Source: Pyropia haitanensis (Eukaryota; Rhodophyta; Bangiophyceae; Bangiales; Bangiaceae). Taken from it: a DNA stretch of 64,000 nt. The stretch lies in NCBI GenBank assembly GCA_008729055.1, contig SDUX01000020.1:1-64000 (forward strand), given 5' to 3'. Shown here piece by piece: positions 10,470 to 23,190 of the stretch. The translations under genes were made by a program, and so were the position numbers. Within the stretch, counting starts at the first letter, position 1, and each line of letters opens with the position of its first letter. The notes under the pieces are model-generated. The model was not told where the DNA came from, made no database searches, and was given only the letters and a program-made list of their open reading frames with translations.

Positions 10470-12206
10470 CCGCCGTCGGCACCGGCGGCAGAGGCGCGGC
10501 CGCCGACGTTGGCCGACAGCCCCGGCTCTGCCGCGGGGACCCCCACTGGCCTCGCGCTGTGGACGACCACCGCGTGGGTGCTATGCGTGCCGTGCGACAC
10601 GACCATCATGGACGCGGCGCAGCTCAAGCATCATCTGTCAACGCAGTCGCACAAGTCGGCTCTGCGCAAGCTGGTGGCTGACAAAGAGACGGCAACAACT
10701 GGGCAGGGGGGCACCGATGTGCGGTCGCCGCCGTCGTCGTCCAGCAAGGCTCCGTTGCCGTCGGCGACCGTCGAGAGCGCTCGCGAGCTTCTTTCTTCCC
10801 CGCCGCGGCCTGCGCAAGTGGCGCTTCGCGAACGCTACCAGCTACATGCGTGGCCGGCGTCGGTGACCGCGACGCACCTACCCCGTATTCCCCACCTTTC
10901 CATCCGCCCTGATTTTTCAGTGTGCTACCAGTGCCACACTGTGGCGCCGACGGCCAGGCTACTCACCCGCTTGCACCAGGTGCGCACCGACGCGGAAGGC
11001 GCCACCGCTTGTGGTCTTCGCTCCTACCACATTGCGCACGTGCAGTCCCTGCAGCGTGGCAACAAGGTTTCCCTCTTTCCCGTGGTCATTTCGACCTTTA
11101 CCACTGCCGCCACCGCCGCCGCTGCCGCCGCTGCCGCTGGTGTCGCACAGGAGGGCGGCGGCGGCGGCGGCGGCGGCGGCACTGGCGCCGCCGCTGCAAC
11201 GTCGCAGGCGGCGATGCCCAAGCGGGTCTCGTCTTCGATTCTGCCGCTCGACGTCTTTCTGCGCGGTCCTCGCACGTCCGCCAATCCGGCCCGTGGTAGC
11301 AGCGCTGGGGGCGGCGCCGGCGGCGGCGCCGGCGCCGGCGGTGACGGCGACGGGTACCCGTTGTCGACGTCTGGAGAAACAGCTGACAACCAGTGTGGCG
11401 GACTCCTCCAGCAGTACCGCTTCCACGAGGACCTGTCTCGACTGCACTGGACCGCGGCGGGCGTTGCGCAGCACTTTGGCCCATTCCTCCGTCGAGTCAG
11501 CCGTACGGCGAGCGCTGACGTGGAGAACCGCGGTGCGACTCTGCCCCCGTCTGGCGCGTTTTACTTTGCGTGCATCCAAGACGCTGTCCTGTCCCTGTTC
11601 AACGATGCGTTGAGCTACCTGCGCAAGTCGGACCAGACCACCCTTCTCAGCCGCCTGCGCATTGGGCAGACGAGCGACTTGCAGCTGCGGCGGTTTAACA
11701 TCCACGTCACCAAGCCGACGCTCGTCCGCTACGCCCGAGACGTGGCCATTGTACTGTACGTGACGCAAGAGCTGGCGGCACTCGCCGACCGCCCCGCTGC
11801 CGCCGCCCTGGAAGCGGACAACGCGTCGGTCACTTTTGACCGCGAAACCCAGCTGGCGGCGCTCAACATGCGCGACTCGTACAGCACTCACGCTGCCAGC
11901 GGCCTCCGGCGTTTGCGGTTGCGGCGGCAGCGGGCGCAGCGGGAGCCGCAGCAGCAGACCGGCGGTGAGGAACTCTTCCCTGGCCAGGACGACACGACGG
12001 TGCTGGCCAATAGTCTTCTCGTTCCGGCCGTCAGCTCCTTATTGTCTGCACTCTGTCACGAGACGTACGACCCACGGCTGAGTCACGTAGGTGGCGAAAA
12101 CAAGCCGCGGTGCGACCTGGCCCTTGCCATGCCTTTTGTGTCGGTCGCGTACGCGTCCGGTGGGCAAACGAGTGGGTTGGACACCTCCTCTGCGGTGGCA
12201 GTCGGA

Positions 12207-12240
<34 letters not shown>

Positions 12241-14604
12241 ACGACGACAATGACAACGACGCGCGTGATGCGCAGAACGCCGCCGACCACTGCTCGCACA
12301 TGAGCGCGACCGCCGGTGGTCACCTGGCGACATCCCTCCTGTTTGCAACCCACATTGTCAACACGCTCTTTTTCATGAACGTCCCCACCGGGTCGGTTGA
12401 AGAGTCGTTTGAGCGCATCGCGATGGCGACCAACCCAACGTCTACGACTGCGGCGGCCTACATTGTGCAGCTGTCCGCGTCATGCGAAGCGATCAGTCGG
12501 TCCGAGACGGTAGCGCCAGCGTTTATCCCGTGTGACGACCCCTCTCACCTGCCCGCCGGCGCTCCGCCTGGCGCGGTTTGTGGCACGCTGCTCCACCGTG
12601 GCCTTCACATGAGCACCGCCACCGTCGGTGCGCGGGTGAGAGCGGCTCAGCGGGAGCTCGGCGGGCTGCTCCAGCAACTCACCTTTGGCTACGACCCCAC
12701 CGGCTCTGGCTTCTACGCCCAAGCCGTACAGCTGATCGACTCGCCAAACGTCCAGTCGCCCGGCGTCTCCTTCCTCGAGCTCCCCGTCAACGCCCGTCTC
12801 GTCAGTGGCTGGCGCAGCCACATGATTGCGTCTGGGGTGCTCGACTCGCCCGACTGCCCGTGTCGCAGTCAAGCCGTCAGAGCGAGACCCGGGTGTGGAG
12901 GAGCTCGACCTGACCGCCCCGCCGGTTGTAACCGACGCTGCCAAGCTCCGCACCTGGCGTCAGCTCGCCAACCGCTGCCGGGCGCTCATTTGGGCGATAA
13001 CCCACTGTGTAGGCGGCGCCCCTGCCCGCATGACAGAGTCGGCTGGCGTGCGCCTCTGCGCTTCCTCGGCCCGCGCCCATCGGTCCGTCTTTGTCCACAA
13101 CGGGCTGGTCTACACCGTCATCACCTACTGGAAGGGTCAAGTCGAGCGCCAGGGTACCGGACGGCCTATTGTGAGGTGGCATGACGCGCCGTCGTCGTCC
13201 CTCGTCATCCAGTACCTCGTCTTTGTCGAGCCGCTCGACGCCTACCTAAGCCGTGCTGTAGACCCGGCGGCGCCCTCTTCCACCCTCATTGGCGCCGGTC
13301 ATGGCGGCGCCATCGACCGGGCGCTCCTTTTCCGCGACGAGCGCGGGCAGCAGCTACAGCCGCGAGCCTTGACCGCCGCCCTCGCAGATGACCTCCTTCT
13401 CCGCGTCTCTACCCTCCCCATTACCGTCCGTGTGCTTCGGCAGTATATCAACGGCGTCGGCCGGCTGATCGCCGACTTTGACCCTCTCGACCCAGCCCTC
13501 GGCACGCCGGCCGCCATCGCGGCCCCACCGGGGGGGGGCGTCGCCGCCGCAAGCGCGTCGGTGCGCACGCCTGTCGAGGGCCTAGTTGCCTGGGGCCGTG
13601 TCCTTGACGCGCAGATGGGGCACACGAGCGCAACCGCCACCACCGCCTATGCCAGCGACCCGACGCACACGTTTGGCGCGCTCAACAACACCACCTACAG
13701 CCTCTTTCGCATCTTTTCTACCCGTTGGCACGCCGCCCTCGGGTTATCGTCTGCCCACGGTACTGGCGGTCTGACACATCCTCTGAGCATCCAGACGGCA
13801 GATGCTGCTGCGGCCGGCGGCGCGCCGGCCGCCGGCGCGGGTGGGGGGGGGGGCGGGCGGTGGCATCGCCGTCGCCAGCGACAGCAGCTGCTCAAGGGAC
13901 AACAACCGGCGGCGGTGGTGGCGCGGGAGCTGGCGGCGGCGGCGGCGGCGGCGGCGGGGCGACGACTGCCAGCGACGCTCGCAATCCCGTGAGGATGAGC
14001 AGTGTAGCCGGCAATGCGGCGGTCAACGAGTCGCTGAGCCGCATCGTCCGCCCCAACAGCGGCGACGCACGCCGTGCCGTGGATGCGGTCGTCAGCTCCC
14101 TGTATGGGACGCGCATGTACAAGTCCGACGCCCAGCGGACGGCTGTACACACGGTGATGGTGGCGCGCGAGCCCGTCACGCAGCTGGTCGTCCTCCCAAC
14201 GGGTGCGGGCAAGACGCTGACGTTTCTCGCTCCCTGTCGCGCCGGCGTGGATGCTGCCCGGTCGTGTGCTTTTGCATCGGCGATGGGAACGTCGACGGTC
14301 GTCCCCGTTGGATCCCATTTTGCCCCTCCCGTAACGATCGTCTTGACGCCCACCCGAGCCGTGTCGGGCACCATCCTGTCAGCCGCCCGTGGCATGGCCA
14401 TCCCCACCGGCGTCTAGGCGCAGGGAGCGGTCCGCGGTGGGGGGGAGCGTGCAGCAGCGCTCATCGTGTCGGACATTTGCTCGGCCGTACACCATTTGGC
14501 AACCTTTCGCGATTTGATCCGTCGTCTCGACCAGGACGGTCGTCTGGCACGTCTGGTTGTCGATGAGGTCCACCTGGTGCCGCTGTGGTCTACCTTTCGA
14601 ACCC
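10155..14604 (+). pseudogene. Recombinase-helicase gene, B type, damaged and truncated (unit 3)
   Basis: It starts at ATG 10155 (GGAGGAATGG), 200 bases after a TATA box. It shares with unit 4 the C2H2 finger (L-C-V-P-C then H-x5-H), a run of about 33 Pro, and the +1 frame change near 12882. Three further faults are specific to this copy or its position. The G run near 13846 is one base shorter than in unit 4 and shifts the frame. A Trp codon of unit 4 is the stop TAG at 14415-14417. The gene is also cut off at 14604, just after the Walker A and DEVH motifs. It cannot make a working helicase. Confidence 0.85.
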
Positions 14605-17434
14605 TACCATAAGAATATACACGGAGGACGTAACCCCCCCCTCTGGGACGTCAGAATCGCATGGTACGTCAGATGACGAACCCTCGATTCCAGCCGATTT
14701 GGACGAACCCTCGTCTGGACGTCCCATTGGCCGGTACGTCCGATTCGGGCCCGAGAGGACGTACCCTCCTGAGATGCGTTCTTGGGCGTCCCCCCCCCCT
14801 CCCCCTCCTGGACGTCAGATTCGCAGGTACGTCCTCCCAGGGGCGTGTCATTTTCGAGAGTGCCCCCGCCATTATTTGGTGTGCACTTCCGATTCCCCCC
14901 CCGCCCTTCCCGCCCTCCTCGCCCCCCCCGTCTATTGCTGCGCCCCTCCTTCCCCCTCCATTTTTGTCTCCCAGGCTTCCCGCCCTTCCTTTTCCCCTCC
15001 CGCCAGTCCCTCGTCCCCAACTCGGGGTGCAGCCCCACTCTCCCCCCACCCCCCCCCTTGTTTCCTATGCCCGATCCCTCGCCCCCTCCATTATTGTGCT
15101 TCCCACCTTTCCCGCGTCCCCTCCCCCCTTGCCCCTCCTCCCCCCCGTCTCCCCTTTCACCTTTCCTGTGCCCCCCCTTCCCCTCCCTTTCCTCTTAGTC
15201 TTTCGCCCTCCCCGCCCTTTCTGTACGAGGTGTGTCAGATTCCAGAGTGCGTCGTCCCCCAATTCGATGTGCACCCCCGACCTCCCCGTCCTCCCCGCCC
15301 CCCTCCCAGTCTATTGCTGTGCCCCTCCTTCCCCCTCCATTTGTGCCTCCCAGTCTTCCCGCCCTTCTCCGTCCTCTCCCGCCAGTGCCTCGCTCTCAAC
15401 TCTGTGTGCACCCTCGCCCTCCCCGCCCCCCCCCTCCCATCCGTGTGCCCCTCCCCCTCGCCCCGTGCATCATTGTGCCTCCCAGCCTTTCCCCCTCCGT
15501 GCCCGCTGTGCGAGTCCTCCCCCCCTCCTCCCCCCCAATTATCCTATGCCCCTCCTTCTCCTCCCACTTATGCCTCCCAGTGTTCCCGCCCTCCCTCGCC
15601 TCCCCTCCAGTCTTACCACCCTACCCCGCCCCCCGCCTCCACTCCCCTTCTTTGTTGTGTTCTCCCCGCCCCCTGCATTATCAGTGTGCGTCCCGGTGTT
15701 CCCGCCCCCCCCGTCCCCTTTCCTAGTCCTCCCCTCCGCCCCCCGTCCTCTCACGTCCGTGCCCCTCCTCCCCGCCCCCTGTCTTTGAGTTCTTTCCAGT
15801 CTTCCTGCCCTCCCCCGCCCCCCCCTCCCGTTTCCCCTGCTTCCTCCCCCCCTGCCCCCTGCGTTATCGTGCCTCCCAGTTTTCCCGCGCTCTCTCCCTT
15901 TTCTTATATTCCCCTGCCTCCCGCGCCTGGCGCATGCCCCCATGGCGAAACCATTCCTCCCTCGTTTCGCAGTGTCGCGTTTCCCACCCCTCCCCCCTCC
16001 TGTCCTCCTCCCCTCTCAGCAACCGGGTGCGATGCGCGGGAGAAAGAACCTTCCTCAGGATTTCAATACCGCGGGTGAGACCCCCCCCAGCCCCCCTCCC
16101 GTCGCGATATTTTTGTGGGGCTCATCGACCACGTCCCGCTTCCTATGCCTGTGGCTCCCCCTCCCATTCCCCCGAATGGCGCCTAAGAACACCTTCCCTC
16201 TCGGACGATCCAAATCTGGTGCACGTCCTTCCTCCCGAATCCCACTGTTTCCCCCCCCCTCGAGGACGTACCCCTCTCTGGACGTCAATTTCGCGGGTAC
16301 GTCCTCCGAGCCCCCCCGCTGTAAGTTCTCTTCTGGGAGGACGTACCCCTCTCTGGACGTCAATTTCGCGGGTACGTCCTCCTCGGTTGGATCCTCCCTT
16401 CCGAGTCTGTCGGGCGCCAATCCCGTGCGTTGCCCCCCCTCCACGTCTGGCTGGCTCCCCCTCCCCTAAAATATTGTCCCAGAATAAACCGCGTGTCGGA
16501 TGAACTCACCCCGGGGGCAGGCACGCTTCTCCGTGTCTATCCCCCTCGACCCTGTCGCCCCACCTCCCAAGGGCAACCGCGTGCGATCGCCCCCCCCCCC
16601 CCCCCGCCCTCAGCATTCACCTGCCTTGCCCGCATCTCATTTGGCACTCACTCCCCCAGCGTGCGCCCTACCACTTTTGGGCGTCTATCGTCGGCCCCGA
16701 GACGAGTGCGCAGCCGGCGGCTCGCCATGTCGTGGGTGTAGACGTCCCCCCTCAGCCAGCCCCTTTCTTTCACACGTGCGACTGTGCTGTTCGACCCGCG
16801 GCGGGCCATCCACCCTTGTGCTGTACGATACAAACGCGTGGTGCGCAGCCCGCCCAAACGCAGCGTGCCAACTGGTGGCGGCTGACCAGGCGCCACGCGT
16901 CATTCGAGATGGACGCGGGCTCCCGCGTGGCCTGATCCACTGCTGCTGCTCGTCCGCATCCCTGCGTGGATCTCAACGCGATCGGCAGCGCGCTGGTGCG
17001 TCCCGGTTGCGCATTTGACGTGCAATCACTTTCTGGTACACACCCTTCTACGTAAATGGATATTGTGTCACTTAATTTGTTGCTCGACACGCACGTCAAC
17101 TACGCACTTGCTCCACGTACGCGGCCGCTCCGTGCTCTCTCTGGGGCTGAAATGACCCGGTGAGCGTCCGTCAGGCGGCGTACACCACCCCCTTGCAATG
17201 TTCAAGTACGCTGACATAGGCGATTGTTGACAAAAAAGTACACAAAGGGTCGACAAGTACTATAATTTCATTTGGATGGTCGAATCAGTCAGTACACAGT
17301 CTCGCCTAAAGCCAAATTACGACGGTATTGTAAATCTTAGACGATTCGACACCCAAATAAGTCCAAAGGCGGGTCGAGTACTAGTCAGGCATGACGAGAT
17401 TGACCTTGACGTTCCGGCATGTCTGAACCGTTTT

Positions 17435-17490
17435 CAGATCCGTAGTACTACGGAACTGGGGACGCCCAGTTCCGTAGTACTACGGATCTG
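17435..17490. repeat. 26-bp perfect inverted repeat with two B-type palindromes (unit 4)
   Basis: Arms 17435-17460 and 17465-17490 around loop GACG, identical to 9561-9616. The palindromes TCCGTAGTACTACGGA sit at 17439-17454 and 17471-17486. Confidence 0.9.
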
Positions 17491-17698
17491 GGGAACCGCG
17501 GACTTTGCCGTCACACGGTTCGATCCGCTCGGTGACCGCCCCTTTGCGGCAGTCCACCAGGTCGATGCCCCAATCATTTTCTTACGACGCCGCCCTCGCT
17601 GGGCCTCCCGCTGGCCTGGCGCCGGCATTGCGCCGCCGCCCCGCAGGCTCAGCAATGCGCGCCTGCTGTGTTCTTTTCTCTCTTTCGCAGCCCGCGCG

Positions 17699-17828
17699 TT
17701 GGCGCCAAAACTACCACGACGGTTTCAAACCGTTTGGCGCGCGTGCGTTGGCGCCAAATAGACCACGTTTGTTTCAAACCGTTTGAATTCTCCCGCGCTG
17801 TCAGCACCTGCTCACGCCTGTATAAAAG
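17699..17828 (+). promoter_or_regulatory. Putative promoter of the unit 4 recombinase-helicase gene
   Basis: There are three E2F-like elements: TTGGCGCCAAAA (17699-17710), TTTGGCGCGC (17733-17742) and TTGGCGCCAAA (17748-17758). TATAAAAG follows at 17821-17828, 200 bases before the ATG at 18029. In unit 3 the first of these elements is broken by G to A (TTGACGCC). Confidence 0.5.
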
Positions 17829-18028
17829 GGTCCACCCGCTCAGCCATGACCATCCCGCCATGATCGCGCTCCCCGTCACGTCCTCACCGTCGTCGCGCCC
17901 CCCGTCTTGCTCCTCGATCCGCGAGCCCTTCCCCTCCTTTGCGGACCCCGCTGACCCTTTCCCCGCTGTCCCACCTCGTCCCTGAACCCATCTGCGGCGG
18001 CATTGCTTTTCCCCGTCGCCGCGGAGGA

Positions 18029-18247
18029 ATGGATTCCCGCTCCGCCTCTCCCGCGATCGACACAACATGGACGTCTGCGCTCGCTCCACCGGCCGTTCCG
18101 CCCATGGCACCTGCAGCGCCGCCGCCTGCTCCGCCGTCGGCTGCGGCGGTCGTGCCGGCGACCACCGAGGCGGATTCGTCGGACGAGATCACGCCGATGG
18201 TTGGTGGCGGTGCCAGTCGTCCCTCTGCTGGTGCTGCGTCGGCTAGT

Positions 18248-18340
<93 letters not shown>

Positions 18341-20077
18341 CCGCCGTCGGCACCGGCGGCAGAGGCGCGGCCGCCGACGTTGGCCGACAGCCCCGGCTCT
18401 GCCGCGGGGACCCCCACTGGCCTCGCGCTGTGGACGACCACCGCGTGGGTGCTATGCGTGCCGTGCGACACGACCATCATGGACGCGGCGCAGCTCAAGC
18501 ATCATCTGTCAACGCAGTCGCACAAGTCGGCTCTGCGCAAGCTGGTGGCTGACAAAGAGACGGCAACCACTGGGCAGGGGGGCACCGATGTGCGGTCGCC
18601 GCCGTCGTCGTCCAGCAAGGCTCCGTTGCCGTCGGCGACCGTCGAGAGCGCTCGCGAGCTTCTTTCTTCCCCGCCGCGGCCTGCGCAAGTGGCGCTTCGC
18701 GAACGCTACCAGCTACATGCGTGGCCGGCGTCGGTGACCGCGACGCACCTACCCCGTATTCCCCACCTTTCCATCCGCCCTGATTTTTCAGTGTGCTACC
18801 AGTGCCACACTGTGGCGCCGACGGCCAGGCTACTCACCCGCTTGCACCAGGTGCGCACCGACGCGGAAGGCGCCACCGCTTGTGGTCTTCGCTCCTACCA
18901 CATTGCGCACGTGCAGTCCCTGCAGCGTGGCAACAAGGTTTCCCTCTTTCCCGTGGTCATTTCGACCTTTACCACTGCCGCCACCGCCGCCGCTGCCGCC
19001 GCTGCCGCTGGTGTCGCACAGGAGGGCGGCGGCGGCGGCGGCGGCGGCAGCACTGGCGCCGCCGCTGCAACGTCGCAGGCGGCGATGCCCAAGCGGGTCT
19101 CGTCTTCGATTCTGCCGCTCGACGTCTTTCTGCGCGGTCCTCGCACGTCCGCCAATCCGGCCCGTGGTAGCAGCGCTGGGGGCGGCGCCGGCGGCGGCGC
19201 CGGCGCCGGCGGTGACGGCGACGGGTACCCGTTGTCGACGTCTGGAGAAACAGCTGACAACCAGTGTGGCGGACTCCTCCAGCAGTACCGCTTCCACGAG
19301 GACCTGTCTCGACTGCACTGGACCGCGGCGGGCGTTGCGCAGCACTTTGGCCCATTCCTCCGTCGAGTCAGCCGTACGGCGAGCGCTGACGTGGAGAACC
19401 GCGGTGCGACTCTGCCCCCGTCTGGCGCGTTTTACTTTGCGTGCATCCAAGACGCTGTCCTGTCCCTGTTCAACGATGCGTTGAGCTACCTGCGCAAGTC
19501 GGACCAGACCACCCTTCTCAGCCGCCTGCGCATTGGGCAGACGAGCGACTTGCAGCTGCGGCGGTTTAACATCCACGTCACCAAGCCGACGCTCGTCCGC
19601 TACGCCCGAGACGTGGCCATTGTACTGTACGTGACGCAAGAGCTGGCGGCACTCGCCGACCGCCCCGCTGCCGCCGCCCTGGAAGCGGACAACGCGTCGG
19701 TCACTTTTGACCGCGAAACCCAGCTGGCGGCGCTCAACATGCGCGACTCGTACAGCACTCACGCTGCCAGCGGCCTCCGGCGTTTGCGGTTGCGGCGGCA
19801 GCGGGCGCAGCGGGAGCCGCAGCAGCAGACCGGCGGTGAGGAACTCTTCCCTGGCCAGGACGACACGACGGTGCTGGCCAATAGTCTTCTCGTTCCGGCC
19901 GTCAGCTCCTTATTGTCTGCACTCTGTCACGAGACGTACGACCCACGGCTGAGTCACGTAGGTGGCGAAAACAAGCCGCGGTGCGACCTGGCCCTTGCCA
20001 TGCCTTTTGTGTCGGTCGCGTACGCGTCCGGTGGGCAAACGAGTGGGTTGGACACCTCCTCTGCGGTGGCAGTCGGA

Positions 20078-20111
<34 letters not shown>

Positions 20112-23100
20112 ACGACGACAATGACAACGACGCGCGTGATGCGCAGAACGCCGCCGACCACTGCTCGCACATGAGCGCGACCGCCGGTGGTCACCTGGCG
20201 ACATCCCTCCTGTTTGCAACCCACATTGTCAACACGCTCTTTTTCATGAACGTCCCCACCGGGTCGGTTGAAGAGTCGTTTGAGCGCATCGCGATGGCGA
20301 CCAACCCAACGTCTACGACTGCGGCGGCCTACATTGTGCAGCTGTCCGCGTCATGCGAAGCGATCAGTCGGTCCGAGACGGTAGCGCCAGCGTTTATCCC
20401 GTGTGACGACCCCTCTCACCTGCCCGCCGGCGCTCCGCCTGGCGCGGTTTGTGGCACGCTGCTCCACCGTGGCCTTCACATGAGCACCGCCACCGTCGGT
20501 GCGCGGGTGAGAGCGGCTCAGCGGGAGCTCGGCGGGCTGCTCCAGCAACTCACCTTTGGCTACGACCCCACCGGCTCTGGCTTCTACGCCCAAGCCGTAC
20601 AGCTGATCGACTCGCCAAACGTCCAGTCGCCCGGCGTCTCCTTCCTCGAGCTCCCCGTCAACGCCCGTCTCGTCAGTGGCTGGCGCAGCCACATGATTGC
20701 GTCTGGGGTGCTCGACTCGCCCGACTGCCCGTGTCGCAGTCAAGCCGTCAGAGCGAGACCCGGGTGTGGAGGAGCTCGACCTGACCGCCCCGCCGGTTGT
20801 AACCGACGCTGCCAAGCTCCGCACCTGGCGTCAGCTCGCCAACCGCTGCCGGGCGCTCATTTGGGCGATAACCCACTGTGTAGGCGGCGCCCCTGCCCGC
20901 ATGACAGAGTCGGCTGGCGTGCGCCTCTGCGCTTCCTCGGCCCGCGCCCATCGGTCCGTCTTTGTCCACAACGGGCTGGTCTACACCGTCATCACCTACT
21001 GGAAGGGTCAAGTCGAGCGCCAGGGTACCGGACGGCCTATTGTGAGGTGGCATGACGCGCCGTCGTCGTCCCTCGTCATCCAGTACCTCGTCTTTGTCGA
21101 GCCGCTCGACGCCTACCTAAGCCGTGCTGTAGACCCGGCGGCGCCCTCTTCCACCCTCATTGGCGCCGGTCATGGCGGCGCCATCGACCGGGCGCTCCTT
21201 TTCCGCGACGAGCGCGGGCAGCAGCTACAGCCGCGAGCCTTGACCGCCGCCCTCGCAGATGACCTCCTTCTCCGCGTCTCTACCCTCCCCATTACCGTCC
21301 GTGTGCTTCGGCAGTATATCAACGGCGTCGGCCGGCTGATCGCCGACTTTGACCCTCTCGACCCAGCCCTCGGCACGCCGGCCGCCATCGCGGCCCCACC
21401 GGGGGGGGGCGTCGCCGCCGCAAGCGCGTCGGTGCGCACGCCTGTCGAGGGCCTAGTTGCCTGGGGCCGTGTCCTTGACGCGCAGATGGGGCACACGAGC
21501 GCAACCGCCACCACCGCCTATGCCAGCGACCCGACGCACACGTTTGGCGCGCTCAACAACACCACCTACAGCCTCTTTCGCATCTTTTCTACCCGTTGGC
21601 ACGCCGCCCTCGGGTTATCGTCTGCCCACGGTACTGGCGGTCTGACACATCCTCTGAGCATCCAGACGGCAGATGCTGCTGCGGCCGGCGGCGCGCCGGC
21701 CGCCGGCGCGGGTGGGGGGGGGGGGCGGGCGGTGGCATCGCCGTCGCCAGCGACAGCAGCTGCTCAAGGGACAACAACCGGCGGCGGTGGTGGCGCGGGA
21801 GCTGGCGGCGGCGGCGGCGGCGGCGGCGGGGCGACGACTGCCAGCGACGCTCGCAATCCCGTGAGGATGAGCAGTGTAGCCGGCAATGCGGCGGTCAACG
21901 AGTCGCTGAGCCGCATCGTCCGCCCCAACAGCGGCGACGCACGCCGTGCCGTGGATGCGGTCGTCAGCTCTTTGTATGGGACGCGCATGTACAAGTCCGA
22001 CGCCCAGCGGACGGCTGTACACACGGTGATGGTGGCGCGCGAGCCCGTCACGCAGCTGGTCGTCCTCCCAACGGGTGCGGGCAAGACGCTGACGTTTCTC
22101 GCTCCCTGTCGCGCCGGCGTGGATGCTGCCCGGTCGTGTGCTTTTGCATCGGCGATGGGAACGTCGACGGTCGTCCCCGTTGGATCCCATTTCGCCCCTC
22201 CCGTAACAATCGTCTTGACGCCCACCCGAGCCGTGTCGGGCACCATCCTGTCAGCCGCCCGTGGCATGGCCATCCCCACCGGCGTCTGGGCGCAGGGAGC
22301 GGTCCGCGGTGGGGGGGAGCGTGCAGCAGCGCTCATCGTGTCGGACATTTGCTCGGCCGTACACCATTTGGCAACCTTTCGCGATTTGATCCGTCGTCTC
22401 GACCAGGACGGTCGTCTGGCACGTCTGGTTGTCGATGAGGTCCACCTGGTGCCGCTGTGGTCTACCTTTCGAACCCACCTGTCGCACGTGCGCAACCTCT
22501 TGTCGGAACTGCCGTGCCCGCTGCTGCTGCTCACCGCCACCGCGCCTGCGGGTCTAGTGACGACCCTGCTGTCCGCGGTCGGCACCAATGCCAACCGGCC
22601 GGTCGCAGTCATCCGCGCAGAGAGCAGTCGCCGGTCCAACATTCGCTACATGGTCGAGCCCATCCACGAACCGTACGTCCGAAGCCCCGGCCGAGGTGCC
22701 AGCGACAAGCTTCACGCCGCCGTCGCCACGCGCGTCATTGAGCAGCTGCATCGGATCAAGACGGCACTCGTGGGTGGAGTCGATTCCCCTGGTGAGCGGG
22801 CGCTCGTGTTGGGCGTCTTTTGCGAGATGATTGCCGAGGTGACGGGCGTCGTACGCGCGCTGTACCGTCAGCTCGAGAGCGTCTCATTGGGGATCGACTC
22901 GCATCGATCCGACGTGGCTGTCATCATGTTTCATGCAACCGAGACTTCTATTGGTTTGCAGGCGGGGGGGGGGGGGGGGGGGGGGGGGGGCGGGGCAGCA
23001 CAACCCCCCGCGGCCGCCGCCCCCGCCGCCGCCGTCAACGATGCAACCTCGTCGTCGCGCCCGTTTGTCGTGGTGAATGTTTATCGTGCGGGGAGCCTGC

Positions 23101-23131
23101 GGCACCATGAGCAACTGCAGCGGCCGCAGCC

Positions 23132-23190
<59 letters not shown>

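Larger units (their letters stand above)
6732..14604 (+). mobile_element. Composite element unit 3 (B lineage), leader plus damaged truncated recombinase-helicase gene
   Basis: It starts TACTATAAGAATATACACGG and is nearly identical to unit 4 (14605-22478). Homology ends after TTTCGAACCC at 14604; unit 4 continues with ACCTGTCGCACG, whereas here the unit 4 left end TACCATAAGAATATACACGG begins. The remaining third of the helicase gene is absent from the rest of the window. Confidence 0.8.
14605..18028 (+). other. B-type leader, 3.4 kb, gene-free (unit 4)
   Basis: It is near-identical to 6732-10154: GGACGT repeats, C/T-rich degenerate repeats, hairpins at 16262-16306 and 16337-16381, the 26-bp inverted repeat, and a promoter-like end. 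Differences from unit 3 are scattered substitutions and small indels in C runs. The apparent 497-codon frame at 14585-16078 has no coding character beyond Pro/Ser/Leu from pyrimidine runs. Confidence 0.6.

Noticed and set aside
14585..16078. A 497-codon + strand frame in the B leader, and similar frames at 6826-7677 and 49572-50243
   Set aside because: They consist of Pro, Ser, Leu and Cys from C/T-rich DNA, change between the two near-identical leaders by frame-shifting indels, and contain no domain.
20735..20760. A small intron as the reason for the B-type frame change
   Set aside because: No plausible GT...AG intron fits without losing residues collinear with unit 5, and the other genes look intronless.
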